A stretch of 61,785 nt of DNA from an uncultured Blautia sp. (GCA_900553515.1 USDN01000010.1:1-61785), one strand, 5' to 3'; positions 1 to 8,618 are shown, counted from the stretch's first letter. The notes: a model not told the origin generated them from the sequence alone. Program-made: numbers and translations.

Positions 1-574
1 GTCCGTCAAGTGTCATCTGATCGCCTGTGTAAGCGTGGATTGTGCACATGATACCTGTCTTGATAGCTGCAAGATCGTTAAGAGCTTTTGCCATCGGAGC
101 AAGGCAGTTTGTTGTACAGGATGCAGCGGAGATGATCTTGTCTTCGCTTGTAAGACCTTCGTGGTTTACATTGTAAACGATTGTCTTAAGGTCGTTTCCT
201 GCCGGAGCAGAAATGATAACGTGTTTAGCGCCTGCATCGATATGAGCCTGAGCTTTGTCCTTGGATGTGTAGAATCCTGTACACTCAAGAACTACGTCTA
301 CGCCGATTTCTCCCCATGGAAGCTCTGCAGCGTTAGCTTTTGCATAAATTTTGATTTCTTTTCCGTCAACTGTGATAGAATCTTCACCAGCTACTACTTT
401 GTCACAGAGAGCGTATCTGCCCTGAGTTGAGTCATATTTTAATAAGTGAGCCAGCATTTTCGGGGATGTAAGGTCGTTGATAGCAACGATTTCAAATCCT
501 TCTGCTCCAAACATCTGACGGAAAGCCAGACGACCGATACGGCCAAATCCATTAATTGCAACTTTTACTGCCAT
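1..574 (-). CDS. gap: glyceraldehyde-3-phosphate dehydrogenase, 3' end outside window
   Basis: Glycolytic enzyme that oxidises glyceraldehyde 3-phosphate to 1,3-bisphosphoglycerate with NAD and phosphate. About 191 codons are visible. The N-terminus carries the dinucleotide-binding motif GFGRIGR at residues 9-15, and the catalytic motif SAASCTTNC is present with the nucleophile near Cys153, as in the family. The C-terminal catalytic half lies beyond position 1. The ATG at 574 follows an AGGAGG ribosome site. It is divergent from the PHP gene, with a sigma-A-type promoter at 649-677. Identity is secure; only the end is missing. Confidence 0.95.
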   Translation of the reverse strand, partial: MAVKVAINGFGRIGRLAFRQMFGAEGFEIVAINDLTSPKMLAHLLKYDSTQGRYALCDKVVAGEDSITVDGKEIKIYAKANAAELPWGEIGVDVVLECTGFYTSKDKAQAHIDAGAKHVIISAPAGNDLKTIVYNVNHEGLTSEDKIISAASCTTNCLAPMAKALNDLAAIKTGIMCTIHAYTGDQMTLDG

Positions 575-648
575 GATAAATTCCTCCTATGAATTAAATG
601 GTTGATTATGGCGTCTCCCAATTGTTAAAGAAACGTCAACCTGGGTTT

Positions 649-677
649 ATTGTATCGAATCTCATACAAAAATTCAA
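649..677 (-). promoter_or_regulatory. sigma-A-type promoter of gap
   Basis: On the minus strand TTGAAT (672-677) is followed by a 17-nt spacer and TACAAT (649-654). It lies about 75 nt upstream of the gap start codon, a good match to the vegetative consensus. The long 5' leader holds no obvious riboswitch. Confidence 0.6.
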
Positions 678-696
678 GACTATTTTGGAAAAAACA

Positions 697-727
697 TTAC
701 AAAAATGGTAAATCTCTGTGTTATAAT
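697..727 (+). promoter_or_regulatory. probable promoter of the PHP gene
   Basis: A perfect TATAAT lies at 722-727, 33 nt before the PHP start codon. The best -35 candidate is TTACAA at 697-702, with a long 19-nt spacer. A second TATAAT at 733-738 overlaps the ribosome-site region. The -10 element is convincing, the -35 less so. Confidence 0.4.
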
Positions 728-759
728 CGTATTATAATGGACATAGAGGAGGATTTTCT

Positions 760-1578
760 ATGGAAAACCGTATTTTATGGGACTGTCACATGCATTCTTC
801 TTTTTCAGCAGACTCAAAAACCGATATGGAAATCATGATCCGGAGAGCCATTTCCCTTGGACTCAGAGGAATCTGTTTTACCGAACATCTGGATCCCGAT
901 TACCCGCCTACACCGGACAATCAGGTCTTTCATCTGGATCTGCCGTCTTATAAGGACAGACTGTCCGAATTAAAAGAAAAATACAAAAATCATATCACCG
1001 TAAATTTCGGTATCGAATATGGTCTCCAGCCTCATCTGAAACAAAGATTTGATCAGGAAATAAACCTGTATCCTTTTGATTTTGTAATCGGCTCTTCCCA
1101 TGTGGTTCATGGTTATGATCCTTATTATGGAGAATTTTTTCAGAATCGTCAGGAGACAGACTGCTACCGGGAATATTTTGAATCCATCCTGGAAAATCTC
1201 AGCGTATTTTCCGGCATTGATGTCTATGGACACATTGACTATATTGTACGGTACGGCCCCAACCAGAATCGTGATTACAGCTATGAACGTTATCAGGATG
1301 TACTGGATGAAATCCTGCGTACACTGATCCAAAAAAATACAGGCATCGAACTCAATACAGGGGGATACCATTACGGTCTTGGCGAACCCAATCCCTGCCG
1401 CTCTGTGATCCGCCGTTACCGGGAACTTGGAGGAGAGATCATTACCATGGGGGCAGACGCCCATTCCCCGGATAAAATCGCATTTGCATTTGATAAGGCG
1501 GCAGAGGTGCTGAAAGACTGCGGATTCCAGTATTACACCGTATTTAAAGAAAGAAAGCCTGAGTTTATCCGGCTGTAG
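760..1578 (+). CDS. PHP-domain phosphatase, HisJ (histidinol-phosphatase) type
   Basis: Metal-dependent phosphoesterase of the PHP superfamily; the closest type is HisJ, which removes phosphate from L-histidinol phosphate in histidine synthesis. The 272-residue length fits HisJ. Metal-ligand motifs appear in order: HMHSS (His10, His12), FTEH (residues 40-43), GIEYG, GSSH, GHIDY and GADAHSP near the C-terminus. The ATG at 760 follows GAGGAGG. No other histidine gene is adjacent, so the substrate is not proved by context; related PHP proteins act on other phosphate esters. The fold is secure, the exact substrate likely but unproven. Confidence 0.8.
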   Translation: MENRILWDCHMHSSFSADSKTDMEIMIRRAISLGLRGICFTEHLDPDYPPTPDNQVFHLDLPSYKDRLSELKEKYKNHITVNFGIEYGLQPHLKQRFDQEINLYPFDFVIGSSHVVHGYDPYYGEFFQNRQETDCYREYFESILENLSVFSGIDVYGHIDYIVRYGPNQNRDYSYERYQDVLDEILRTLIQKNTGIELNTGGYHYGLGEPNPCRSVIRRYRELGGEIITMGADAHSPDKIAFAFDKAAEVLKDCGFQYYTVFKERKPEFIRL

Positions 1579-1582
1579 AAAC

Positions 1583-1611
1583 TTGACATTTTATCTCCAT
1601 CCTTTTAAGAT
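1583..1611 (+). promoter_or_regulatory. sigma-A-type promoter of the GH13 gene
   Basis: TTGACA (1583-1588), a 17-nt spacer and TAAGAT (1606-1611) lie just after the PHP stop codon. Predicted transcription starts near 1618, so the hairpin at 1621-1642 would fall at the very 5' end of the transcript. Confidence 0.6.
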
Positions 1612-1620
1612 TAAACATAA

Positions 1621-1642
1621 ACGGAACACAAAATGTTTCCGT
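1621..1642 (+). terminator. hairpin with downstream T-rich run; PHP terminator or GH13 leader attenuator
   Basis: ACGGAACA (1621-1628) pairs with TGTTTCCGT (1634-1642) with one bulged T, followed by ATATTTTTAT. It can end PHP transcription, but it also lies downstream of the promoter at 1583-1611, so it would be transcribed in the GH13 leader. Confidence 0.5.
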
Positions 1643-1686
1643 ATATTTTTATATTGCTTTAAATAAACAGCAAAGGAGAAATCATT

Positions 1687-3732
1687 ATGGCAAAAAAAAG
1701 ACTCCAGAAAAAAAAAGCCGCAGCCGCAGCTGCAAAAACAGAGCAGAAGCTCACCGCAGCTAATACTCCGGTATCCAATACAAGCTCTGATAAAACAGAA
1801 CCTGCAAGAGTAGAAACCAAGAAGGCAGATCCGATTAAAGTCGAAACTAAAAAAGTGGACGCTCCTAAATTATCTGCCCGTCCGGAGGAGGAAGCCATTT
1901 ATCAGACACGTCTCAACCGCCATCTGGATGAACTGAAATGGCTTTACTGCGAACTTTACCAGGATAATCCTTATGTTACCATGCATCTGAATGATCTTCT
2001 GGATGAACTGAAAAATTTCTACGATGCCCGAAACACAGAGCTGAAATCTTCCGATCTTGCCCGTGAAAAAGATCCCACATGGTACAAGCGCAATGATCTT
2101 ACCGGAATGATGATGTATGTAAACTCGTTTGCAAAAACTCTGAAAGGTCTGGAGAGCAGGCTGGATTATGTTCAGGAATGTAATGTAAATTATCTGCATC
2201 TGATGCCTCTTCTTTCCTCTCCGAAAGGACGCAGTGACGGCGGTTATGCCGTGGCAGATTTCCGCAGCGTCCAGGAAGAACTTGGAACCATGGAGGATTT
2301 CTCTCATGTAACTGCTGAATGCCATAAACGCGGAATCAATGTGTGTCTTGATTTTGTCATGAACCATACCTCAGAGGATCATCAGTGGGCAAAACGCGCC
2401 CGCGCAGGTGAAAAAGAATATCAGGACCGTTACTTCTTCTTTGATTCCTATGATGTACCGGAAATGTATGAGAAAACCTGTCCTCAGGTCTTTCCGACAA
2501 CTGCACCCGGAAACTTCACATGGCTGGAGGATGTGCAGAAGCATGTCATGACCACTTTTTATCCATACCAGTGGGATCTTAACTACCGCAATCCTGTTGT
2601 GCTGAATGAAATGATCTTCAATATGCTTTATCTTGCAAATCAGGGTGTTGATATCGTCCGGCTGGATGCGGTTCCCTATATCTGGAAACAGCTTGGCACC
2701 AACTGCCGCAACCTTCCCCAGGTACACACCATTGTCCGCATCATGCGTATGATCTGTGAGATCGTATGTCCCGGCGTCCTTCTTCTTGGTGAAGTAGTCA
2801 TGGCTCCCGAAAAGGTAGTTCCTTATTTCGGTACGGTAGAAAAACCGGAATGCCATCTTCTGTATAATGTGACTACCATGGCAAGCACCTGGCATACAGT
2901 TGCCACAAGAGATGTTTCGCTGCTTCGTCGTCAGCTGGATATCGTGGCCGGACTTCCAAGAGATTATGTGTTCCAGAATTATCTCCGCTGCCATGACGAC
3001 ATCGGCTGGGGACTGGATTATGACTTCCTTGAAAACTTCGGTATCCGGGAAATCCCTCACAAAAAGTATCTGAATGATTTCCTTACCGGAAGCTATCAGG
3101 ATTCCTTTGCACGAGGCGAGCTTTATAACGATGATCCCCGTCTTGGAGATGCAAGACTGTGCGGAACCACCGCTTCTCTCTGTGGTATCGAGCGTTTTGG
3201 ATTTGAAGGAAATGAGGAAGGTGTTGCAAGAGGTATCCGCTACGATATTACTCTTCATGCATTTATGCTTTCTCAGTCAGGTATCCCTGTTATCTACAGC
3301 GGTGATGAGATCGGACAGCTGAATGACTATTCCTACAAAAACGATCCCGAAAAAGCTGCTGATTCCCGTTATCTCCACAGAGGAGACTTTAACTGGAATC
3401 TGGCAGAAAACCGTCGCCGTCCGGAAACCGTTCAGGGAAAACTCTTCCCTGTTCTTGACAAACTGGAAAAAACCAGAAAAAAGCACAGTGTATTTAACAG
3501 CGATGTGGCATTCCGCACTATTGACACCTGGGATTCTTCTATCCTTGCTCTGGTCCGCGAAAATGATAAAGAAAAATTCATTGGAATCTACAATTTCAGT
3601 GAATACGATAAAGTTGCATGGATCAATGAAGAAGACGGCATGTATACGGATCTGATCTCCGGAAGAGAAATGGAGGCAAGAGGCGTTCAGATTCCTGCCT
3701 TCGGATGCTTCTGGTTATTAAGAAAAAAATAA
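1687..3732 (+). CDS. GH13 glucan enzyme, amylosucrase-like
   Basis: Retaining alpha-glucan-active enzyme of the GH13 clan. The (beta/alpha)8 motifs fit the amylosucrase/sucrose-hydrolase subgroup: VRLDAV with nucleophile Asp327, LLGEVV with acid/base Glu369, and HDDIGWG with Asp437. The spacing of these residues closely resembles that of Neisseria amylosucrase (family knowledge). There is no signal peptide, so it should act on internal sugar or glycogen. The N-terminal ~65 residues are an unusual Lys/Ala-rich tail with a repeated VETKK(A/V)D unit. A single gene with its own promoter; no transporter is adjacent. Sucrose phosphorylase or a plain alpha-glucosidase are alternatives. Confidence 0.8.
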   Translation: MAKKRLQKKKAAAAAAKTEQKLTAANTPVSNTSSDKTEPARVETKKADPIKVETKKVDAPKLSARPEEEAIYQTRLNRHLDELKWLYCELYQDNPYVTMHLNDLLDELKNFYDARNTELKSSDLAREKDPTWYKRNDLTGMMMYVNSFAKTLKGLESRLDYVQECNVNYLHLMPLLSSPKGRSDGGYAVADFRSVQEELGTMEDFSHVTAECHKRGINVCLDFVMNHTSEDHQWAKRARAGEKEYQDRYFFFDSYDVPEMYEKTCPQVFPTTAPGNFTWLEDVQKHVMTTFYPYQWDLNYRNPVVLNEMIFNMLYLANQGVDIVRLDAVPYIWKQLGTNCRNLPQVHTIVRIMRMICEIVCPGVLLLGEVVMAPEKVVPYFGTVEKPECHLLYNVTTMASTWHTVATRDVSLLRRQLDIVAGLPRDYVFQNYLRCHDDIGWGLDYDFLENFGIREIPHKKYLNDFLTGSYQDSFARGELYNDDPRLGDARLCGTTASLCGIERFGFEGNEEGVARGIRYDITLHAFMLSQSGIPVIYSGDEIGQLNDYSYKNDPEKAADSRYLHRGDFNWNLAENRRRPETVQGKLFPVLDKLEKTRKKHSVFNSDVAFRTIDTWDSSILALVRENDKEKFIGIYNFSEYDKVAWINEEDGMYTDLISGREMEARGVQIPAFGCFWLLRKK

Positions 3733-3756
3733 TAATTTCTGCTTTAGTCAAAAACA

Positions 3757-3803
3757 GCTCCTGTACTGTGTATCCTGACAGATCACAGCACAGGAGCGTT
3801 TTT
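3757..3803. terminator. bidirectional terminator between GH13 gene and desulfurase gene
   Basis: GCTCCTGTaCTGTG (3757-3770) pairs with CACAGcACAGGAGC (3784-3797), followed by GTTTTTAT on the plus strand and preceded by an A-rich tract that gives a T-run on the minus strand. It separates the two convergent genes. Confidence 0.75.
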
Positions 3804-3809
3804 ATATTA

Positions 3810-4943
3810 TTACTCTGCCAGTTCCCTGACAGCTTCAATCCCTTTTCGTATCTCTTCTTCTGTATTAAAATGGCTGAAGCTGAAGCGTACCGCTCCCTGC
3901 TCTGTGGTTCCCAGCGCCTGGTGCATCAGGGGAGCGCAGAGCGCTCCTGTTCTTGTGGCAATACCATAATCCATATACAGCGCGTCTCCTACCTCACCGG
4001 AATCATAATCTCTGATATTCAAAGTTACGATCGCACAGCGTTCCATGGTGCGAAAATCTCCATAAACCTTCACTCCCGGAATATCCCTGACTCCCAGATA
4101 AAACTTCTCCATCAACGCCTGTTCTTTTTTCCGTATGGAGGAAAGTCCCTGCTGGTTCAGATAATCGACTGCAGCCCCCAATCCAGCCAGTCCGTGTCCG
4201 TTCAGAGTCCCCGCCTCCAGAGCAGTGGGCATTTGTGCAGGATGCTTTTTTTCAAAGGTTTTCACTCCGCTTCCTCCGGATTTCAAAGAGCGGACATTTA
4301 CGCCGGTTCTCACATACATACCGCCGGTTCCCTGTGGTCCCAAAAGTCCCTTGTGACCGGTAAAACACAGGATATCTACGTTCATCCTCTGTACATCAAT
4401 ATCAAATACTCCTGCCGTCTGAGATGCATCCACAACAAACAGGATCCCTCTGTCTCTGGCAGCTTTCCCAATCTGTCTGATATCCAGGACATTCCCCGTA
4501 AGATTTGAGCCATGAGTACAGATAAAGGCTTTTGTATTCGGGCGGACTGCCGCCGCAAACTTCTCCGGATATACCATTCCGTACTCGTCGCATGGCAGAA
4601 TCGTCACTTCCACACCCTTTTCTTCCATTTCATACAACGGACGAAGCACAGAATTATGCTCCAGAACCGTGGTAACCACATGGTCTCCCGGATCCAGGAT
4701 TCCCCTGATCGCCGTATTCAGACTTTCTGTAGAATTTGAGGTAAATGCAATCCTGGACAGATCCTCTCCGTGAAAAAAATCTGAGATCCGTTCCCTAACC
4801 CCGTAAATATTCCGAGACGCATCAAGGGACGCCTCATGAGCGCCCCTTCCTGCATTTCCCAGAGAGTTCATAGCCTGTGCCACTGCATGGATCACCGGTT
4901 CCGGCTTATGCATCGTGGTGGCTGCATTATCAAAATAAATCAT
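3810..4943 (-). CDS. group II (SufS-like) cysteine desulfurase of the selenium/double-cubane module
   Basis: PLP enzyme of aminotransferase class V, expected to release sulfur (or selenium) from cysteine (or selenocysteine) as an enzyme-bound per(seleno)sulfide. Visible residues: His96 (EHNS), Asp172/Gln175 (VDASQTAG), the PLP lysine Lys198 (GHKG) and the catalytic Cys336 in RTGALCAP, a group II context. Length is 377 residues. The ATG at 4943 was chosen because AGAGGAG precedes it and the protein then begins MIYFDNAATT as in the family; longer readings run into the activase gene. It is last in the module, 17 nt after the activase. Its neighbours suggest it feeds YedF/DUF3343 (inference). Confidence 0.85.
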   Translation of the reverse strand: MIYFDNAATTMHKPEPVIHAVAQAMNSLGNAGRGAHEASLDASRNIYGVRERISDFFHGEDLSRIAFTSNSTESLNTAIRGILDPGDHVVTTVLEHNSVLRPLYEMEEKGVEVTILPCDEYGMVYPEKFAAAVRPNTKAFICTHGSNLTGNVLDIRQIGKAARDRGILFVVDASQTAGVFDIDVQRMNVDILCFTGHKGLLGPQGTGGMYVRTGVNVRSLKSGGSGVKTFEKKHPAQMPTALEAGTLNGHGLAGLGAAVDYLNQQGLSSIRKKEQALMEKFYLGVRDIPGVKVYGDFRTMERCAIVTLNIRDYDSGEVGDALYMDYGIATRTGALCAPLMHQALGTTEQGAVRFSFSHFNTEEEIRKGIEAVRELAE

Positions 4944-4960
4944 AACGCTTCTCCTCTGTT

Positions 4961-5725
4961 CTATATATTTCTGCTGCAAAGTGCAGCCCCGATGGCTCCT
5001 GCGTATCGGCATTCCGGTCCTGTAAGCACAGGGGAGCCAAGCTTCTGTTCCAGAATTTCCTGCAGATAGCCGCATTCACACAGACCTCCGGTAAGAAATA
5101 CTTCTCCGGTTCCCACATTCATCTTGCTGCACTGAGCCGCTACCTTATCTGCAATGGAATTTACCACTGCAAAAGCAATATTTTCCTTTTTTTCACCCTG
5201 ACCAATCAGACTGATCACCTCTGATTCTGCAAAAACCGTACACATGGAACTGATCTTTACACCTTTTCCCTTTCGCGCCAGTTCACAGAGAGCATCCGGC
5301 TTCAGCGCCATGGTATTTGCCATGACCTCCAGAAAACGTCCGGTCCCGGCAGAACATTTATCGTTCATGGCAAAATCCCTGACCATACCATTTTCCAGAA
5401 TGATGATCTTTGTGTCCTGACCGCCAATGTCAATGACTGTCATATCTTTTTTCTCGTGAAGCCACACTGCTCCTCTGGCATGACAGGTGATCTCCGTTAC
5501 TGTTTTGTCTGCATAGGGCACCGCCACTCTTCCATAACCGGTAGCCACAACATTACCCTTTTCAGGTGAGATACCTTTTTCCAAAAGCATATTTTTAATG
5601 GTCTCTGCGGTATCCACACTGCTCCATCCGGTAGGCTGTACAGACTGATGCCGGATGTTTTCATCCTCGTCCATAACCACAACCTTGGCGCAGGTAGATC
5701 CAATGTCTATTCCAATATACTCCAT
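4961..5725 (-). CDS. acyl-CoA dehydratase activase-type ATPase (HgdC/BadF family)
   Basis: ASKHA-fold ATPase that passes a low-potential electron, driven by ATP, to a partner iron-sulfur enzyme. The nucleotide motif GIDIGST is at residues 5-11, and the two cysteines that hold the inter-subunit [4Fe-4S] cluster are Cys124 (DKCSAGTGR) and Cys162 (SMCTVF), close to their positions in HgdC. The 254-residue length is typical. It lies 21 nt after DUF3343 in the same operon as the double-cubane protein, so that protein is the likely electron acceptor. Confidence 0.9.
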   Translation of the reverse strand: MEYIGIDIGSTCAKVVVMDEDENIRHQSVQPTGWSSVDTAETIKNMLLEKGISPEKGNVVATGYGRVAVPYADKTVTEITCHARGAVWLHEKKDMTVIDIGGQDTKIIILENGMVRDFAMNDKCSAGTGRFLEVMANTMALKPDALCELARKGKGVKISSMCTVFAESEVISLIGQGEKKENIAFAVVNSIADKVAAQCSKMNVGTGEVFLTGGLCECGYLQEILEQKLGSPVLTGPECRYAGAIGAALCSRNI

Positions 5726-5746
5726 GATCGCCTATTTCCTTATTTT

Positions 5747-5986
5747 TTATAATTCCAGAAAAACCGTCTGTTCCACTGTGAAGTTCAGGCTTTCTACCGC
5801 GTCCTTGTGCGCCTCATAATCCTCCTCTGTCATTTTCCAGGCAAGACCGCAGCCTGCTGTGATCTCTCTTGGAACCGTAATCAGCCGCCCCGGGATCTTG
5901 TGTTCCCCACACTTTTTCTCCATGGACATGGCTGCGGTTGTAGTGGAAAAAGTCAGTACCACACAGGGAATCTTTTTCCTTATCAT
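5747..5986 (-). CDS. DUF3343 protein, putative Se/S carrier-like
   Basis: Small 79-residue protein of the DUF3343 family, known to co-occur with YedF and double-cubane reductases and described only as a putative Se/S carrier. Two cysteines stand out, Cys8 (KKIPCVVL) and the one in TAGCGLAW; the glycine-rich AGCG motif is the characteristic feature. Its ATG overlaps the yedF stop by four bases, implying translational coupling. No enzymatic motif is visible; a role in handling perselenide or persulfide is inferred from context. Confidence 0.8.
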   Translation of the reverse strand: MIRKKIPCVVLTFSTTTAAMSMEKKCGEHKIPGRLITVPREITAGCGLAWKMTEEDYEAHKDAVESLNFTVEQTVFLEL

Positions 5987-6600
5987 GGCTTGATGATCAG
6001 AGATGCCTGACCCATTTTTTCAGCGATCACATACATATTTGTCACCGTTCCCACCTGAAGTTTTTCTGACAGCCCATAAAAGTTCAGACAGGTTCCGCAG
6101 GCAAGGATTTCCACACCCTGAGCCTCCAGACTCTTCAGATCCTCCAGTGTGGGCGCATCCTCACATGCCAGTTTCACGCCGCCGTTATAAAACAGAATTG
6201 TGGAAGGAAGCTGATCCTGTTGGGAAAGTGCATAAATATAGCTTTTCATCAGCGCAGTTCCAAGTTCCGGGTCCCCTTCTCCCATACATTCTGACGCGAT
6301 CACCACTACTGTATTCTGGCGTCTTCCATCCGGAATACAGGAAATCTCCTGATCCTGAGTTTCCGCATTTTCTCCTGCCGTTACCTGGATCTCAACACGA
6401 AATTTCTTTTCTTCCAGCTTTTCAGAAAGAACAGCGTATCCACTGCCTTTTCCAAGCTTTGTCAGATTCTGTACGGCAATCTCGTTGTCTACCAGTGTTT
6501 CTACCGTACCGCCCTGCCCTTTCAGTTCTTCTATAACCTTCTTTGTTTTTACTACAGGGATAGGACATGCGTCTCCCATTGCGTCTACTGTTTTTTTCAT
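5983..6600 (-). CDS. yedF: sulfurtransferase-like selenium metabolism protein YedF
   Basis: Two-domain protein: an N-terminal TusA/SirA-like domain with the active-site motif CPIPVVKT (Cys12), then a C-terminal DsrE-like domain with ILACGTCLNFYG. This is the YedF architecture linked by genomic association to selenium metabolism; its biochemical role is not settled. The ATG at 6600 was preferred to a GTG twelve bases upstream because AAAGGTG is then well spaced and the TusA domain starts immediately. It lies between the reductase and DUF3343 and probably receives sulfur or selenium from the module's desulfurase (inference). Confidence 0.85.
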   Translation of the reverse strand: MKKTVDAMGDACPIPVVKTKKVIEELKGQGGTVETLVDNEIAVQNLTKLGKGSGYAVLSEKLEEKKFRVEIQVTAGENAETQDQEISCIPDGRRQNTVVVIASECMGEGDPELGTALMKSYIYALSQQDQLPSTILFYNGGVKLACEDAPTLEDLKSLEAQGVEILACGTCLNFYGLSEKLQVGTVTNMYVIAEKMGQASLIIKP

Positions 6601-6630
6601 ACTCTTTTTCACCTTTCTCTTTTACGAATT

Positions 6631-7623
6631 TTATTTAAACTGACTGATGGTCTCCAGGAAAGCCTCCAGACGGGTATTGATCTGCCCGCTGTCTGCTTTG
6701 GAATAATCAGTTTCAATCATCAGATATGGCACATTTTTAGCCATTGCTGTTTTCTTTACATTGTATGCTTCAATGGAATAGGTATGGCAGGCACAGAGGA
6801 TCAGCTCCAGAACACCGTCTACCTGATACTCATCGATCATACTGCTGATATAATCCATACGGGTCTCATTTGGACTCATAACAGAACAGTTGATATTCAA
6901 ATATTTCTTTGCAAGAGCTCTTGTGACAGGAAGTGTTTCATCTACCTTTTCCACTTTTTCACGAGTACCGTTGCAGCAGTCAAATGCCACTACGTCCGCA
7001 CCCAGCTCCTCAATGACCTTAATGGTCTTTTCACGGATACCGCTGTTTGGACATCCGGTAATCAGTATCCTTGGACGTCTGGAGGGTTTTCCCTTATAGT
7101 TTTCTTCCCAGTCCTTTCTTACCTCTTCGGTTCTTGCCTCAATGATCCTGCAGCGTTCTTCAATGTCCGAATTAAAACCAAGTCCATCCAGTCTTGTTCC
7201 CATTTCATAACCGGAAATCGGCGCCGGGTTTAATTTACCAAGTTCCAGAAAACGAAGCATCACTTCACGTTCCCTGTTTTTCAGACGGATGGCTTTTTTT
7301 ACGTCCTCCTCTGTAATGGTGATCCCATAAAAATCCTCCAGTTTTTTCCAGAAGCGAACCACTTCTTTTTCCCATGCGTCAATAGACGCCTCGTCTCTCC
7401 TTGCCGGAAGCTGCATCACATACGTTTCCTTGATGTTGTCCATCAGCTCAAACATTTTTTTCTTTCCGTCACAGGTTGTTTCTCCTACGATAAAATCCGA
7501 AAAATAAAAATACGGGCAGGTGTCTGTGAGAGCAAAGCCATAGCTTGCCTTAATAAGAGGGCAGAGATTTTTAGGCAGGTCTGCCTCTGCATAGGTTTCA
7601 AAATTTTCTGGTAACTGGATCAT
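6631..7623 (-). CDS. double-cubane-cluster anaerobic reductase (HgdB/BcrC-like)
   Basis: Member of the 2-hydroxyacyl-CoA dehydratase D-type superfamily, single-subunit double-cubane form, which binds an [8Fe-9S] cluster and reduces small molecules after activation by an ASKHA ATPase. Cysteines visible at 21, 36, 51, 191, 216, 217, 246, 277 and 279, in motifs TGCPNSG, AFDCCNGT and LILCACHTY. 330 residues, shorter than CoA-ester dehydratase subunits, and no second subunit is nearby, which fits the double-cubane type. It is the first enzyme gene after the LysR regulator. The natural substrate is unknown. Confidence 0.85.
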   Translation of the reverse strand: MIQLPENFETYAEADLPKNLCPLIKASYGFALTDTCPYFYFSDFIVGETTCDGKKKMFELMDNIKETYVMQLPARRDEASIDAWEKEVVRFWKKLEDFYGITITEEDVKKAIRLKNREREVMLRFLELGKLNPAPISGYEMGTRLDGLGFNSDIEERCRIIEARTEEVRKDWEENYKGKPSRRPRILITGCPNSGIREKTIKVIEELGADVVAFDCCNGTREKVEKVDETLPVTRALAKKYLNINCSVMSPNETRMDYISSMIDEYQVDGVLELILCACHTYSIEAYNVKKTAMAKNVPYLMIETDYSKADSGQINTRLEAFLETISQFK

Positions 7624-7706
7624 TTTTTTATTTCCTCTCCTTCTCTTATACAGGTATTTCTTCTTATTTGCCAGAACACGTTTACAAGTTCTGCACAGGA
7701 TTCCCG

Positions 7707-8618
7707 TCAGATTTCATCCACAGACTTTTTCTGATATAATTTCAGAAACTTTATAAATTCCCCTGCGCATTCCTTTAAAATATAATTCTTCTGATATACG
7801 ATGTAAAACTCTCTTCCGGAGCACTCCTCTGGCAGGCTGAACTGCAGAAGCCTTCTGGATTTCACATAATCCTTCACCGCCTTTTCGGAAACAATGGAAA
7901 TCCCCAGACCTCCTGCCACCAGATTTTTGATGGATTCCTGATCGTTGATCCTGGCTGCGATGTGAAGTTTTTCTTCCTTTATTCCCATCTTTTCCAAAAA
8001 TCTTCCGGCGCTTTTTCCACTTCCACTGCCTTCCTCACGAAGGATCACCGGTTCCTGAAACAGACGTTCCACAGGCAGTTTCTTCTGCTCCTTCATTCTG
8101 AGGAATTTCTCTTTTACGGGAGTGACTACTACCAGTTTATCCTGATAAAATTTCTCAAATGCCAAAAGCTCGTCCTCTGTTCTCATTCCCACCAGTCCCA
8201 GATCATAAGTTCCCTTATGTACCTCATCGATCACCTTCTGGCTGTCCATCTGATCAATGGAAAAGTACACATTTTCATGTTCTTTTCCAAAGGCTGGAAG
8301 CACCTCCGGCAGAATATAAGCAGAGGGTATCGTAGAAACTCCCATACGGATAATCTCCGTCTCCCGGCCGTTCCATCTGTTTACCAGATCATCCCGAAGC
8401 TTCAGTATATTCTGAGCGCATACAAAAAACTCCTGCCCTCTCCGGGTTACTTCAAAATTTTTGGCGGTACGGATGATCAGTCTGGTACGCAGTTCTTCTT
8501 CCAGATTTTTCAGATGGACACTGATAGTAGGCTGCGAAATCCCCAGCTTCTCTGCAGCTGTCGTAAGATTTTTATATTTTACAATAGCGATGTACGACTC
8601 TAACTGTTTAAATTCCAT
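7707..8618 (-). CDS. LysR-family regulator, selenium-metabolism-associated type
   Basis: Transcription factor with an N-terminal winged HTH (EFKQLESYIA... ISQPTISVHLKNLEEEL, residues 2-60) and a C-terminal periplasmic-binding-protein-like effector domain; 303 residues, normal for LysR. The ATG at 8618 gives the usual MEFKQLE start; an upstream reading adds a non-homologous 17-residue tail. Unlike many LysR genes it points in the same direction as the genes it probably controls, 83 nt before the reductase. A perfect 16-bp inverted repeat lies 33 bp upstream (8651-8687), a likely autoregulatory site. Confidence 0.8.
   Translation of the reverse strand: MEFKQLESYIAIVKYKNLTTAAEKLGISQPTISVHLKNLEEELRTRLIIRTAKNFEVTRRGQEFFVCAQNILKLRDDLVNRWNGRETEIIRMGVSTIPSAYILPEVLPAFGKEHENVYFSIDQMDSQKVIDEVHKGTYDLGLVGMRTEDELLAFEKFYQDKLVVVTPVKEKFLRMKEQKKLPVERLFQEPVILREEGSGSGKSAGRFLEKMGIKEEKLHIAARINDQESIKNLVAGGLGISIVSEKAVKDYVKSRRLLQFSLPEECSGREFYIVYQKNYILKECAGEFIKFLKLYQKKSVDEI

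Noticed and set aside
35..430. 131-codon plus-strand open frame opposite gap
   Set aside because: gap is unmistakable on the minus strand; the Cys-rich antisense product has no ribosome site.
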